Source of the DNA: UBA8199 sp035358715
Lineage (GTDB): Bacteria; Verrucomicrobiota; Verrucomicrobiia; Limisphaerales; UBA8199
Direction of reading: 5' to 3'
Assembly: GCA_035358715.1 (NCBI GenBank)
Contig: DAOPPX010000006.1
Coordinates: 11,618 to 75,617, forward strand
DNA: 64,000 bases
Below, one piece after another: positions 54,246-62,653 of the stretch. Positions within the stretch are counted from its first letter, which is position 1, and the number at the start of each line of letters is the position of its first letter. The position numbers and the translations under genes are program-made. Below the pieces are notes generated by a model, which was not told where the DNA came from, did not search any database, and saw nothing but the letters and a program-made list of their open reading frames with translations.

Positions 54246-54352
54246 CCACAGCCAAACTACGTGCGGCGCCGGGCCGAGTCAACGCACCGGGATTGAGTCT
54301 GCCGTGACCTGCGATTGACAGCGGCAACGCGGCAAGGGCAGACTGTTTGCCG

Positions 54353-54448
54353 ATGCTAACGACTCCCGGCGTAGTGCACTGGTTGTTGGCCCTGGCGGTG
54401 GCGCTTCTACCAGCCACGGCTACGGCCGATCAACGTGATCGTTTATGA
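54353..54448 (+). CDS. 31-residue signal-peptide-like ORF upstream of a pseudopilin gene
   Basis: ATG at 54353; a hydrophobic core (WLLALAVALLPATATA) is followed by DQRDRL and a TGA that overlaps the downstream ATG (ATGA). It could be a coupling leader peptide, a truncated secreted gene or chance. Confidence 0.28.
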   Translation: MLTTPGVVHWLLALAVALLPATATADQRDRL

Positions 54449-55179
54449 TCCACCGGCGTTTTATGCGGTCAGACTCTCAGCGGCCCTTTGCTGCGTTTAC
54501 CCTGATTGAACTGCTGGTGGTCATCGCCATCATCGCGATTCTGGCCGCCCTGTTGCTGCCGGCTTTGGGCAAGGCCAAACAGGCTTCGCAGCGTTCCGCC
54601 TGCTTGTCGAACCTGCACCAGGTTGCCCTGGCGACCTCCATGTACCTGGCTGACTACGCGCAAAAGATGCCCTATGTGCCGGACTCCGACCTGCAGTTTA
54701 CCCCGCCAGTGAATTCCAGCGGCAAGCGCTACAACTCCATGGGCTCCTTCATGCCGCTGCTGCACGCTTATGCCCCCAACGTGAAAATCTGGCTCAGCCC
54801 CCCGGTGCCCCTGGCCCTCTCCAACCAATGGCAAAGCCACTTCCTCAGCCCGTGGCGTCAGGACGGCACCAACGCCCCGGAACGCGGCTGGGCCAACTAC
54901 ATCAGCGACAAGCTCGCCGAGCGCGACCCCACCGCCCCCCGCTACCTCCGCGGTCGCACCCCCGAGAGCGTCGCTGCGGCCAGGCGCGCCAGCGTCTCCG
55001 ATGAAGAATGGTTGATGAGCCCCTTCTTCGAGAAACCCTGGTGGGCTGGTTTTAAAGACCAATGGAGCGTCGGCGCCAGCGCGCCTCCTCCCAGCGGGTG
55101 GTCGGCGCACAACGGCGGTCGCAACCAGGTTTATCTCGACATGCACGCTCATTGGGTGCGCAGGGACATTGACCGCTGA
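54445..55179 (+). CDS. Type II secretion-like pseudopilin
   Basis: 244 residues. Processing site AAFTLIELLVV with a hydrophobic helix (about 17-40), then SQRSACLSNLHQVALATSMYL, a region conserved after the helix in this family, and a C-terminal domain whose final motif GGRNQVYLDMHAHWVRRD corresponds to the H-X9-DG region. The predicted role is as for other exported pseudopilin-like proteins of the phylum; no secretion apparatus genes are nearby. An in-frame ATG at 54463 (MRSDSQ) is an alternative start. Confidence 0.87.
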   Translation: MIHRRFMRSDSQRPFAAFTLIELLVVIAIIAILAALLLPALGKAKQASQRSACLSNLHQVALATSMYLADYAQKMPYVPDSDLQFTPPVNSSGKRYNSMGSFMPLLHAYAPNVKIWLSPPVPLALSNQWQSHFLSPWRQDGTNAPERGWANYISDKLAERDPTAPRYLRGRTPESVAAARRASVSDEEWLMSPFFEKPWWAGFKDQWSVGASAPPPSGWSAHNGGRNQVYLDMHAHWVRRDIDR

Positions 55180-55238
55180 CCCGCCCCCTCCCGGTCTTTC
55201 CTTTCCGTGCGGAGCCGGGACCAGGCAGAGACGGCGCG

Positions 55239-56072
55239 TCAGTTCGGCTCGGGGCAGATCAGTCCGAGTTGCGCCTCCTCCACCCACCCCAGGGTGCGGT
55301 TGGTGCGGATGAGCACATAGTGGCCGCGGGTGCGAATGCGGCGGGCGGGTTCGCCTGCGGCCAGGCGTGTCACCGCCTGGGCTTCGAGGGTGGGCGTTAG
55401 CCGGAGCGGGGTGTCGTGTTGCAGCACGAAACCAAGCCGGGAGCGGGTCTGGACGCCTATATACGCCGGGACGCTCAGCAGAAAGACCATGAGACAGAAG
55501 GCGGCGACGGCCTGGTGCCAGGTTGCTTTTCGGCGTCTTAGAATGCCGGGCAGCGTCGCCACACCGACCGCCAGCCAAAAGCTGGCTCCGGCAATCCAGG
55601 CCCACCAGTCCACAGGCAGCCAGGTGGAAATGACCTCATACCACGCCAACTCGGGGGCTTCGAGCTGGGCAACCTTGCGCGCGAATCGGAGGTTCTGGCG
55701 CGCTGCCGGGTTGAAGGGATGCAGCCACAGGGATTGTTCCCAGGCAAGGATGGCCGCGCCGGTGCGACGGCACTGCCACTCGGCGTTGCCGAGGTTTTGC
55801 AGCGCGCCAGCCGCCGGTTGCCAGGCGGCGGATTGGCGAAACGCCTCCGCCGCCCGCGCATAGTCGGCCGCGCGGTAAGCATTGGCCCCGTCCTGGAAAA
55901 GCGTGTGCGGCGAAGCGGCGGACAGCGTGACCAAAGAAAGCAGCAGACTCAGGAGGCAGACCGAAAGGGAGGCAAATCCGAGAACCATGGCCCGGCGGCC
56001 GAAGGAAAGCCCAACGCGTGAAGAACAGAGAGCGAGGTTCGAGGAATGATGGGGAGAGAGCGAGTGAGTCAT
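55239..56072 (-). CDS. batE: BatE-like TPR and SH3-type membrane protein
   Basis: 277 residues. N-terminal helix (VLGFASLSVCLLSLLLSLVTL), a TPR pair (about 55-130: GANAYRAADYARAAEAFRQS, ALQNLGNAEWQCRRTGAAI), two further helices and a C-terminal SH3-like segment (PLRLTPTLEAQAVTRLAAGE ... GYVEEA-like GWVEEAQLG). Last gene of the MoxR/Bat operon; its start overlaps the BatD stop (ATGA). Bat proteins are implicated in aerotolerance and envelope-stress resistance. Confidence 0.75.
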   Translation of the reverse strand: MTHSLSPHHSSNLALCSSRVGLSFGRRAMVLGFASLSVCLLSLLLSLVTLSAASPHTLFQDGANAYRAADYARAAEAFRQSAAWQPAAGALQNLGNAEWQCRRTGAAILAWEQSLWLHPFNPAARQNLRFARKVAQLEAPELAWYEVISTWLPVDWWAWIAGASFWLAVGVATLPGILRRRKATWHQAVAAFCLMVFLLSVPAYIGVQTRSRLGFVLQHDTPLRLTPTLEAQAVTRLAAGEPARRIRTRGHYVLIRTNRTLGWVEEAQLGLICPEPN

Positions 56073-57988
56073 AGTCTCGCCTCAAGCTGTTCGAGGACTT
56101 GCTCCAGTTCGGGCTGCAAGGGAAGCAACTCGGCGGCATTCGCGGCCGTTGGACCGAAGAGGGCGGAGTCGGTGACCGCAAAGAAACGGCGCACCACCTC
56201 GCCCGCGCGGCCGGAACGCTCCGCCGCGGGCAGCAGCGGCAGCACGTCGCCGCCAACGAGCGCCCGCGGTTCCGCCGGGTAATGCGGCGCGCAGGCCACC
56301 CGCATGGCACTGACCGCCGCGGCGGCAAAGCGGGGCGCATCCGCCGCCTGCGCCGCCCGTTGCAGGATGCGCCGCTCGCGGCGCAGCGCCCGCCGGGCGC
56401 GACGACGCAGCACAACGTCCGGGTGCGCTTCCAGGTAACGGCGGCGGCGGTCCCAGGCCCATATTCCGAGGAAGGCAACGCCTGGCGCGAGTTGGACCAA
56501 CGGGAACCATGCCCGCTGCTGCGGCGGGACCAGGCTCGCCGCTGGCCGACCGCGCGAAGCGGCCAGGCTGCTCAGCACAAGCTCCTTCTCCGGTTCAGCC
56601 TCCACCGACCCGGCCTGTAACAGACTGCCAAGATCGCCCGGGGTCGCGCCGGGGCTGACCGTAACGGAGACCGGCGGGATCGTTAGGTCGGCGTAGGCCC
56701 CGGCCCTGGGATCGTAACAACTGAACGGAATGGGCGGGGTGGCGGTCGTCGCTTCCGTCAGGGCAACCAGCGTGTAGTTGAATGTCAACACGCCCTGGAA
56801 CCCCGCAGGCTGAGGCGGCGGGCTGACTGGAGACGCGGGAGGAGGAGGCGGACTGACGGGTTGGGCGGGGGCGAAGTCGGCGGCGGCGAAGACCTGCCAG
56901 TCCCGGGTCTTTGGCGGTGGCGGCGGCGCAATGCGCGCGAGCGGGCCGTCGCCGCGGTTGGTGATGGTCACCGTGAGTCTAACGGGTTCGCCGACGCGCA
57001 GCTCGTTGGTGCTTAGTTGCGGGGGGCCGACGGCAAAGCTGCCGATCGCGCCGGTGAATCCCGGCAGTTCACCCTCGCGCGGCAGGGGCCGGACGTTGAG
57101 CTCCACTGGTTCCGATTCGAGCAGCGTGTATTGGGGTGGGCCGCCGGGAATGGTGGCCTGACCGGCGATCACGACCGGGCCGGAGAAACGGTTGCCCGCC
57201 ATGAAACCTTGCGCCACGACAGTGAGCCGGCCCGTCGTCAGCGGCGTGAGAGTGGTTTCGTAGATGAACGATAATACATTCGTCCCACCGCGATGCACCG
57301 CTTCGACGCGCTGGCGGGCCACAGCCACGTCCACCAGGAAGCCCTGGCCGCTCAACTGCGGGTAGGCCAGGCCCTGGACGATGCCCCCCGCCAACCCTGG
57401 CAACACCACTTGCGCCCGGATAGCCTGGCCGACGAACAAATTGGTGACGGGCAGATCGAGCGCGAGTTGCGGCACCGCCGGCACCGAGGCGGGCGGCGTG
57501 GAGACCACCTCGAGCCGCGCGGACGGCACGGCAACCGGCTTGCCGTCAACGCGAACCACAAACTCCGGCACGATGAACGAGCCGAGGCTTGAGGCGCGCG
57601 CACGGGTATTGAAGGCGCTGTGCGGCTCGAAGTTGGTGCCGGTCATCTTCAGCATTTGGCCGTGGGCGCCAGGGCGCAGCTCCAGTTCCGGCGGGCCAAC
57701 AAGGTTGGTGGGCCACTCGATCGCATCCTCGAGAGCGTTGAAGGTGACGCGAAGGAACGATTGTTCGCCCGGGCGGACCACCGGCGGGTCGAAAGCAGCA
57801 GTGGCGACGGTCAGCGCTGGGATCTGCAGCTTGGGCTGCGAGATCATGAGAGACATGAGAGGGTCTCGGGGCGGGGCGTTGGTGGCCTGGGCAAGCAGCG
57901 AAGCCGCGGCGCCCAGGAACAGGCACGCAACCAGTGGGAAAATGCGGGAGCAACCGCGCGGCAAGTGCATAGGCGCGGCGGCAATCAC
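56069..57988 (-). CDS. batD: BatD family protein
   Basis: A 639-residue protein. Signal peptide (about 8-34), a series of Ig-like beta-sandwich domains rich in Pro/Thr (EPVRLTVTITNRGDGPL, ELPGFTGAIGSFAV), a Pro-rich linker (about 350-400), one transmembrane helix (about 490-510: LAPGVAFLGIWAW) and an Arg-rich cytoplasmic tail with helices. This is the BatD ('oxygen tolerance') layout. GTG start at 57988 overlaps the upstream TGA; an ATG at 57970 is an alternative. Confidence 0.85.
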   Translation of the reverse strand: MIAAAPMHLPRGCSRIFPLVACLFLGAAASLLAQATNAPPRDPLMSLMISQPKLQIPALTVATAAFDPPVVRPGEQSFLRVTFNALEDAIEWPTNLVGPPELELRPGAHGQMLKMTGTNFEPHSAFNTRARASSLGSFIVPEFVVRVDGKPVAVPSARLEVVSTPPASVPAVPQLALDLPVTNLFVGQAIRAQVVLPGLAGGIVQGLAYPQLSGQGFLVDVAVARQRVEAVHRGGTNVLSFIYETTLTPLTTGRLTVVAQGFMAGNRFSGPVVIAGQATIPGGPPQYTLLESEPVELNVRPLPREGELPGFTGAIGSFAVGPPQLSTNELRVGEPVRLTVTITNRGDGPLARIAPPPPPKTRDWQVFAAADFAPAQPVSPPPPPASPVSPPPQPAGFQGVLTFNYTLVALTEATTATPPIPFSCYDPRAGAYADLTIPPVSVTVSPGATPGDLGSLLQAGSVEAEPEKELVLSSLAASRGRPAASLVPPQQRAWFPLVQLAPGVAFLGIWAWDRRRRYLEAHPDVVLRRRARRALRRERRILQRAAQAADAPRFAAAAVSAMRVACAPHYPAEPRALVGGDVLPLLPAAERSGRAGEVVRRFFAVTDSALFGPTAANAAELLPLQPELEQVLEQLEARL

Positions 57989-58974
57989 CAGGTGGGCCGG
58001 GAACGGTCCCGCGGCTCGCCGGCAGGCCCTTGTCCCATAGGCAGCCGGCGCTCGGTGTCGAGCTTGTAAGTTTCGAGGAGCCAGCCCGCCTGTTCCGGAG
58101 ATAGTTGCATTTCCTCACCGTCCCTTGAAGGGCCTTCCTCCATGCCGGGTTGGGGTCCCATCGGTTGCTCTTCCTCGTCTCCATCCTCGCAGGCTGCGCC
58201 GGGCGGCATTTCGGAGGCAGGGATGCGGCCTTTGAGCTTCTTCATGGCATCGCCCAGTTGCTGCTGCTTTCCGCACATGCCGTTGGAGCATTGCTGCATC
58301 TCGCGCAGGCTGTCCACCAGCTTGGCAATGCGGTGGTCCACCGCCTCGGCATTGAGCCGGGCGTCGGTGTCCGCGCGGTCCAGATCGAACGCGCTCTTGA
58401 AATCGCCCGAGGCGCGCTCCCATCGGCCCAGAACCGCGCCAAACACTTTGAGCGCGCGTTGCACGGCCTCGGTCGCGGCCTTCAACTCCTTGCGCGCGCC
58501 CCGGCCACGCAGGTAAGCGGCGACCATTCGCTGCACATCGTTGCCGCCCAGCGCCTCGTCCGCCTGGCGGATGGCAAGGTCCGCCTGCTGAGCCGCGGTT
58601 TGACCGCGCGTGACTGTTGGCTGGGGCGACGGACCTTTCTTGAGCTGCTCGACGCCTTGCGCGAACCGGACGAGGCCGAGGTTGTAGAGGGCCGGCGGCT
58701 GAAGGGAATCCTTCTGGCTGGCGAGAGCGGTCTCCAGGAAAGCCTCCGCCTCGCGGAGTTTGCCGTCGCGAAGCTGCCGTGTGCCGGCGTTGAAGAACTC
58801 GCGCGGGGTGACGGGCGGGGGAGGCTCGGGGGCGGGCGTCTCCTTTTCGGGCTGTTTGGGAGGCAAAAGTGCGGGGGGAGGGTTGGATTCGGAGAGGCCA
58901 ACGGCGGCCAGGGCGAACGCGACGAGAAGGAGCGGGGTCGCTGGTCCGAAGGCTTTGGTCAAGGGCCGCATCAT
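57985..58974 (-). CDS. batC: BatC-like TPR protein
   Basis: 329 residues. Signal peptide (about 8-28), Pro-rich linker, TPR-like helices (about 60-170: FFNAGTRQLRDGKLREAEAFL, PPALYNLGLVRFAQG), a helical region with MQQCSNGMCGKQQQLGDAMK and an acidic Gly/Glu/Pro-rich tail. Lies between batB and batD, with a 3-bp overlap with batD. The protein-binding role is inferred from TPRs. Confidence 0.75.
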   Translation of the reverse strand: MMRPLTKAFGPATPLLLVAFALAAVGLSESNPPPALLPPKQPEKETPAPEPPPPVTPREFFNAGTRQLRDGKLREAEAFLETALASQKDSLQPPALYNLGLVRFAQGVEQLKKGPSPQPTVTRGQTAAQQADLAIRQADEALGGNDVQRMVAAYLRGRGARKELKAATEAVQRALKVFGAVLGRWERASGDFKSAFDLDRADTDARLNAEAVDHRIAKLVDSLREMQQCSNGMCGKQQQLGDAMKKLKGRIPASEMPPGAACEDGDEEEQPMGPQPGMEEGPSRDGEEMQLSPEQAGWLLETYKLDTERRLPMGQGPAGEPRDRSRPTW

Positions 58975-58981
58975 ATTCTAT

Positions 58982-60013
58982 TCAGGAGACAATGTCGCGC
59001 AGACGGCGCCGGGTGCCAATCAGAGATTCGACCACCAGCAGGGCCAGCACTCCCGCCACGGGCCAGTGGAAGCGGTCCACCCCCAGTTTGCGTGCCGGAG
59101 CCGCAGCCGACCCGGCTCGGGTGTCCTCGAGCGCAAGCCGGACCTTGGCCAGGCCCTCGCCCAGCGGGCCGAGGGGAAAGTAAGCGCCGCCGGTAGCCTG
59201 TGCGATGGCGCGCAAGGTTGCCTCGTCGAGCCGGCTGCGCACAACCTCGCCGCGATTATCCCGCAGCACCTCCAGTTTGCCTTGTTCGTTCAGGAACTGA
59301 ATCTCCGCGCCGGCGGGCGTGCCGACGCCTACCGTGAAGACCGTCAGCCCTTGCTTCGCCAGCGTCCGGGCGGCGCGGACGCCGCCTTGCTGGAGGTCTT
59401 CGCCGTCGGTTAGCAGCACGCACAGTTTGGGCCGCTGGGCCTTGTCCATCGCGCGGCAGGCCTCGTCGAGCGCGCGGCCGATGTCGGTGCCGGGAACCGG
59501 GATGGTCTTGTCGTCAATGGCCAGCAGCGCGTCGCGGAAGGCGCCGTAGTCGAACGTCAGCGGGCATTGGAGGAAGGCCTGGCCAGCGCAGGCGACGAGG
59601 CCGACGCGGCCATGCCAGCGGTGTTGCACATAATCGAGGATGGCCAGCTTGGCGCGCTGCAACCGGCTGGGCGCCATGTCGCTCGCCAGCATGCTGCGCG
59701 AGCAATCGAGAATAAACAAGGTGTCCTGGCCGTAGAGGTGGCTGACCTCCGCCTGTTCGCCCCATTGGGGCCGGGCCAGGGCGAACCCGATTCCCGCCAC
59801 CGCCAGGAGGAGCAGGGCGTTCTTGAGCACGCGGCGGGCTGGGCTGTGGGAACGAGTCAGTTCGGCGACAAATTCCGGGGCTGCAATCTGCGAGAGTTGC
59901 CTTCGCCGCGCCCAGCCGGAATAGCGCTGCAGGACGGCCAGCAGCAGGGGGCCCGCCAGGGCCAGCCAGAGCCACTGCGGTTCGGCGAAGTGGGGGTTGC
60001 TGAAGTCCATCAT
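58982..60013 (-). CDS. batB: BatB-like von Willebrand factor A protein
   Basis: About 343 residues. Two N-terminal helices (WLWLALAGPLLLAVLQ; LKNALLLLAVAGIGFALA), a VWA domain (about 90-290) with MIDAS LDCSRSML, PGTDIGRALDEA (Thr) and LLTDGEDLQ (Asp), and a C-terminal helix. The second of a VWA pair, as in bat operons. ATG 60013 overlaps the batA stop. Protein partner binding via Mg at the MIDAS is inferred. Confidence 0.85.
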   Translation of the reverse strand: MMDFSNPHFAEPQWLWLALAGPLLLAVLQRYSGWARRRQLSQIAAPEFVAELTRSHSPARRVLKNALLLLAVAGIGFALARPQWGEQAEVSHLYGQDTLFILDCSRSMLASDMAPSRLQRAKLAILDYVQHRWHGRVGLVACAGQAFLQCPLTFDYGAFRDALLAIDDKTIPVPGTDIGRALDEACRAMDKAQRPKLCVLLTDGEDLQQGGVRAARTLAKQGLTVFTVGVGTPAGAEIQFLNEQGKLEVLRDNRGEVVRSRLDEATLRAIAQATGGAYFPLGPLGEGLAKVRLALEDTRAGSAAAPARKLGVDRFHWPVAGVLALLVVESLIGTRRRLRDIVS

Positions 60014-61050
60014 GGCACCCTCCGCAGGCGAGTGTTGGCGAGAATCAGCTCCAGGGCCAGCAGGCCGAAGGCGGCCAGCAGCGGCCATTGGTAGAGCGGC
60101 CGGTAGGTGGTGAAGCGGCGGAGCTTGATTTCGGTCTTCTCAAGCTGGTCAATCTCGTCGTAGATGCGCTGCAGTTCGCGGCGGTTGGTGGCGCGGTAGA
60201 ACTTGGCGCGTGAGAGAGCCGACATCTTGCCCAGCACGTCGTAGTTGGCGGGCTGCAGAGTCATCCCCGGCCTGAGGTTGCCGTTCGGGTCAAGCTCCAG
60301 CTTGCCGGTGGACGGGTCGAACAGCGGCAGCAGGCAGGGCTGCTCGATGCCGATGCCGATGGTATAGACCTTCACGCCCAGGGCGGCGGCAAGCTGCGCC
60401 GCCGGCACGGGATCAATCTCGCCCTTGTTGTTATCGCCATCGGTCAACAAGATAATAATGCGGCTCTTGGTGTCCTTGAGGTTCTTAAGCCGCTTCACGC
60501 CCGCGGCGGTGGCGTCGCCGATGGCGGTGCCCAGGTCGCGAATGAGGCCCACGTGCAGGCGATGGAGATTCTCGATGAGCCAGTCGTGGTTCAGCGTGAG
60601 GGGGCTGGCGAGGTAGGGCACCGCGGAGAATACGATCAGCCCGAGCCGGTCGCTGGTGCGTTTGCGGATGAAGTCCTCGATAACCTCGGAGGCGATGTCG
60701 AAGCGCGAAATCCGCTCGCTGGGGGCGCCCATGTCCAGCGCCATCATGGACCACGACAGGTCGAGCACGAGCACGATGTCCACCCCGCTGGCCTGCATCT
60801 CGGTGTGGTCGTTGGCAAAGCGCGGCCCGGCTAGCGCCACGATGCACAAAGCCGCCGTGAGGAGGCGCAAGAAGAGCAGCAGTCGGCCGGTGGCGGAACG
60901 GGCGGCGCCGCCGGCGGCGCGGGCGATGTCGGCGCTGGGAAAGCGCAGGGCGGCGAGCTTGCCAACGCGCCCCCGCAGAAAGGCGTAGATCGGCAGCAAG
61001 GCCAGCAACCCAAGCAGCCACGGATATTGGAATTCCAGGTTGCCGCTCAT
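60010..61050 (-). CDS. batA: BatA-like von Willebrand factor A protein
   Basis: About 346 residues from ATG 61050, directly at SGNLEFQYPWLLGLLALLP, the typical start of BatA. VWA domain with MIDAS DLSWSMMALDM, DLGTAIGDATAAG and LLTDGDNNKGEIDP, all ligands intact, then a C-terminal helix (QWPLLAAFGLLALELIL). Membrane-anchored, with the VWA domain probably outside the cytoplasmic membrane. 5 bp after the DUF4381-like gene. Confidence 0.87.
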   Translation of the reverse strand: MSGNLEFQYPWLLGLLALLPIYAFLRGRVGKLAALRFPSADIARAAGGAARSATGRLLLFLRLLTAALCIVALAGPRFANDHTEMQASGVDIVLVLDLSWSMMALDMGAPSERISRFDIASEVIEDFIRKRTSDRLGLIVFSAVPYLASPLTLNHDWLIENLHRLHVGLIRDLGTAIGDATAAGVKRLKNLKDTKSRIIILLTDGDNNKGEIDPVPAAQLAAALGVKVYTIGIGIEQPCLLPLFDPSTGKLELDPNGNLRPGMTLQPANYDVLGKMSALSRAKFYRATNRRELQRIYDEIDQLEKTEIKLRRFTTYRPLYQWPLLAAFGLLALELILANTRLRRVP

Positions 61051-61055
61051 GGGGC

Positions 61056-61739
61056 TCAAGCCGCGGGCTTGTCTGGGGCTGCCTGGCGCAATTGGGCGCG
61101 GCGGGCTTCCGCCTGCTCGATAAGCTGCAGGGCCCGGGACACTGCGCCGAGCGACGGCACGGGAGCCGGCGGGGAGAACTTGTGCCGGTCGCAAGCGCGG
61201 AGAAACTCACCGAGCGCGGTCGAAAGCTCGGGGCCGATGGCCCCGTGGCCGGCCACGGCTCGGCAGAACTCGGTCGTCGTCAACTCCCCCGGCGGCAGAT
61301 CGAAGGCCGCATGGACATAATGCCGCAGCGTTTGGGAGACGCGGCTCAACAGCGCGCCGTCCTCCGGTTGGTGGCGGAGGGCTTCCAGTGTTTGGCGGGC
61401 CTGAACCTCGGGCGGCACAGCCGCCGGCGGATGGGGACGGGTCAGAAGCCAGGCCGCCGCGCCAGCCAGCCCCAGGAGGAATATCCCGGCCACGATAACC
61501 CAGAGGCTGTGTTGTTCCCAGAAGGTGGGCGGCAGCTCAGCGTGCGGCGGGCGCAGGGGAGGGAGGTCGTCGGCGCTGGGAGGGCTGGTAGCGGCCGCGA
61601 GGACGAGGAATGATGAGCAAAGAATGAGCAATGCAGAACAGAGAGGCGCCAGGGACCAAAGACCGGGCAGAGAAAGGCGGCGGGGCGCCCGCAGCCCCTT
61701 CTTCCTTCTTCCTTCTTCCTTCTTCATTCCCTTCCTCAC
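61056..61739 (-). CDS. DUF4381-like membrane protein of the bat operon
   Basis: 227 residues. A Lys/Arg/Glu-rich start (KKEEGRRKKG) encoded by a 7-nt repeat array, a first hydrophobic segment (LCSALLILCSSFLVLAAA), a Pro-rich periplasmic piece, a transmembrane helix (WVIVAGIFLLGLAGAAAWLL) and a cytoplasmic helical domain (LSRVSQTLRHYVHAAFDLPPG, split for brevity). Family members sit between DUF58 and VWA genes. GTG 61739 overlaps the DUF58 stop (GTGA). Confidence 0.7.
   Translation of the reverse strand: MRKGMKKEEGRRKKGLRAPRRLSLPGLWSLAPLCSALLILCSSFLVLAAATSPPSADDLPPLRPPHAELPPTFWEQHSLWVIVAGIFLLGLAGAAAWLLTRPHPPAAVPPEVQARQTLEALRHQPEDGALLSRVSQTLRHYVHAAFDLPPGELTTTEFCRAVAGHGAIGPELSTALGEFLRACDRHKFSPPAPVPSLGAVSRALQLIEQAEARRAQLRQAAPDKPAA
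61698..61725 (+). repeat. Four tandem copies of a 7-nt unit at the start of the DUF4381-like gene
   Basis: CTTCTTC repeated four times on the + strand (GAAGAAG on the coding strand). A decayed 7-nt array with GAATGAT/GAATGAG units lies at 61608-61649, about 50 bp further into the gene. Confidence 0.85.
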
Positions 61740-62653
61740 CCCCTTCTTCTCCCGCGGCGGGTTTCGAAGAACGCCTGGAGGGTCTGCGCAAAGGGCTCAG
61801 CCGTGCTGAAGCTCAAAGTGTCCACCCCCGCGCGGCGCAGGGCGCGGTCCAACTCCGCGAGGCGCTCGGCGTTGGTGTGGGCGAACCTCTCGCGGACGGC
61901 GGCGCGGCTCGAGTCCACTTCCAGCAGTTCGCCGGTCTCGGCGTCTTCAATGGTCAGCAAACCCGCGGCCGGGAGCATGCTCTCCCGCGGGTCGTGCAAG
62001 TGCACACAGACCAAATCGTGCCGGGCGTTGGTGAGGCCGATTTCCTGCACGGCATCGCGGCTGGCGCCCGGCTGGGTGGCGGCGGGAGTGAAGCTGTGCA
62101 GGAAATCGGTCAGCAGGAAGATAATCGAACGCCGGTGCAGGACGCGATTCAGGAAGGCGAGCGCGCTGGGGATATTGGTGCTGCGATGCCTGGGTTCAAA
62201 GTGCAGCATTTCGCGGATGAGGCGCAGGATGTGGCGGCGCCCTTTGCGGGGAGGCAGGTAGAGCTCCACCTGGTCGGTGAACAGCAGCAAGGCCACCTTG
62301 TCGCTGCTGCGTGTGGCCGAGATGGCCAGCGTGCCGGCGATCTCGGCGGCAAACTGTCGTTTGGTGCGGCGCACGGATCCGAACGCCGAGGAGCCCGAGA
62401 CATCCACGGCCAGCACCATCGCCAGCTCGCGCTCCTCGCGGTAGCGCTTCACGAATGGCCGCCCCATCCGGTAGGTGACATTCCAGTCAATGTCGCGGAC
62501 CTCGTCGCCGGGGATATACTCGCGCAGCTCCTCGAAATCCATGCCGCGGCCCTTGAAGTGGCTGAGATAGGCGCCCACCATCGTGTCGTTGACGAGGCGG
62601 TTGGTGCGCACCTCGACGCGGCGGACGTTTTCGAGCAACTCAGAGATGGTCAC
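61736..62653 (-). CDS. DUF58 domain-containing protein
   Basis: A 305-residue protein. RGMDFEELREYIPGDEVRDIDWN is represented by the DUF58 strings FEELREYIPGDEVRDIDW and RPFVKRYREERE, followed by a VWA-like fold with a degenerate MIDAS DVSGSSAFGS. DUF58 partners with MoxR AAA+ ATPases in chaperone-like assembly of envelope or enzyme complexes. ATG overlaps the moxR stop (ATGA). Confidence 0.9.
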   Translation of the reverse strand: MTISELLENVRRVEVRTNRLVNDTMVGAYLSHFKGRGMDFEELREYIPGDEVRDIDWNVTYRMGRPFVKRYREERELAMVLAVDVSGSSAFGSVRRTKRQFAAEIAGTLAISATRSSDKVALLLFTDQVELYLPPRKGRRHILRLIREMLHFEPRHRSTNIPSALAFLNRVLHRRSIIFLLTDFLHSFTPAATQPGASRDAVQEIGLTNARHDLVCVHLHDPRESMLPAAGLLTIEDAETGELLEVDSSRAAVRERFAHTNAERLAELDRALRRAGVDTLSFSTAEPFAQTLQAFFETRRGRRRG

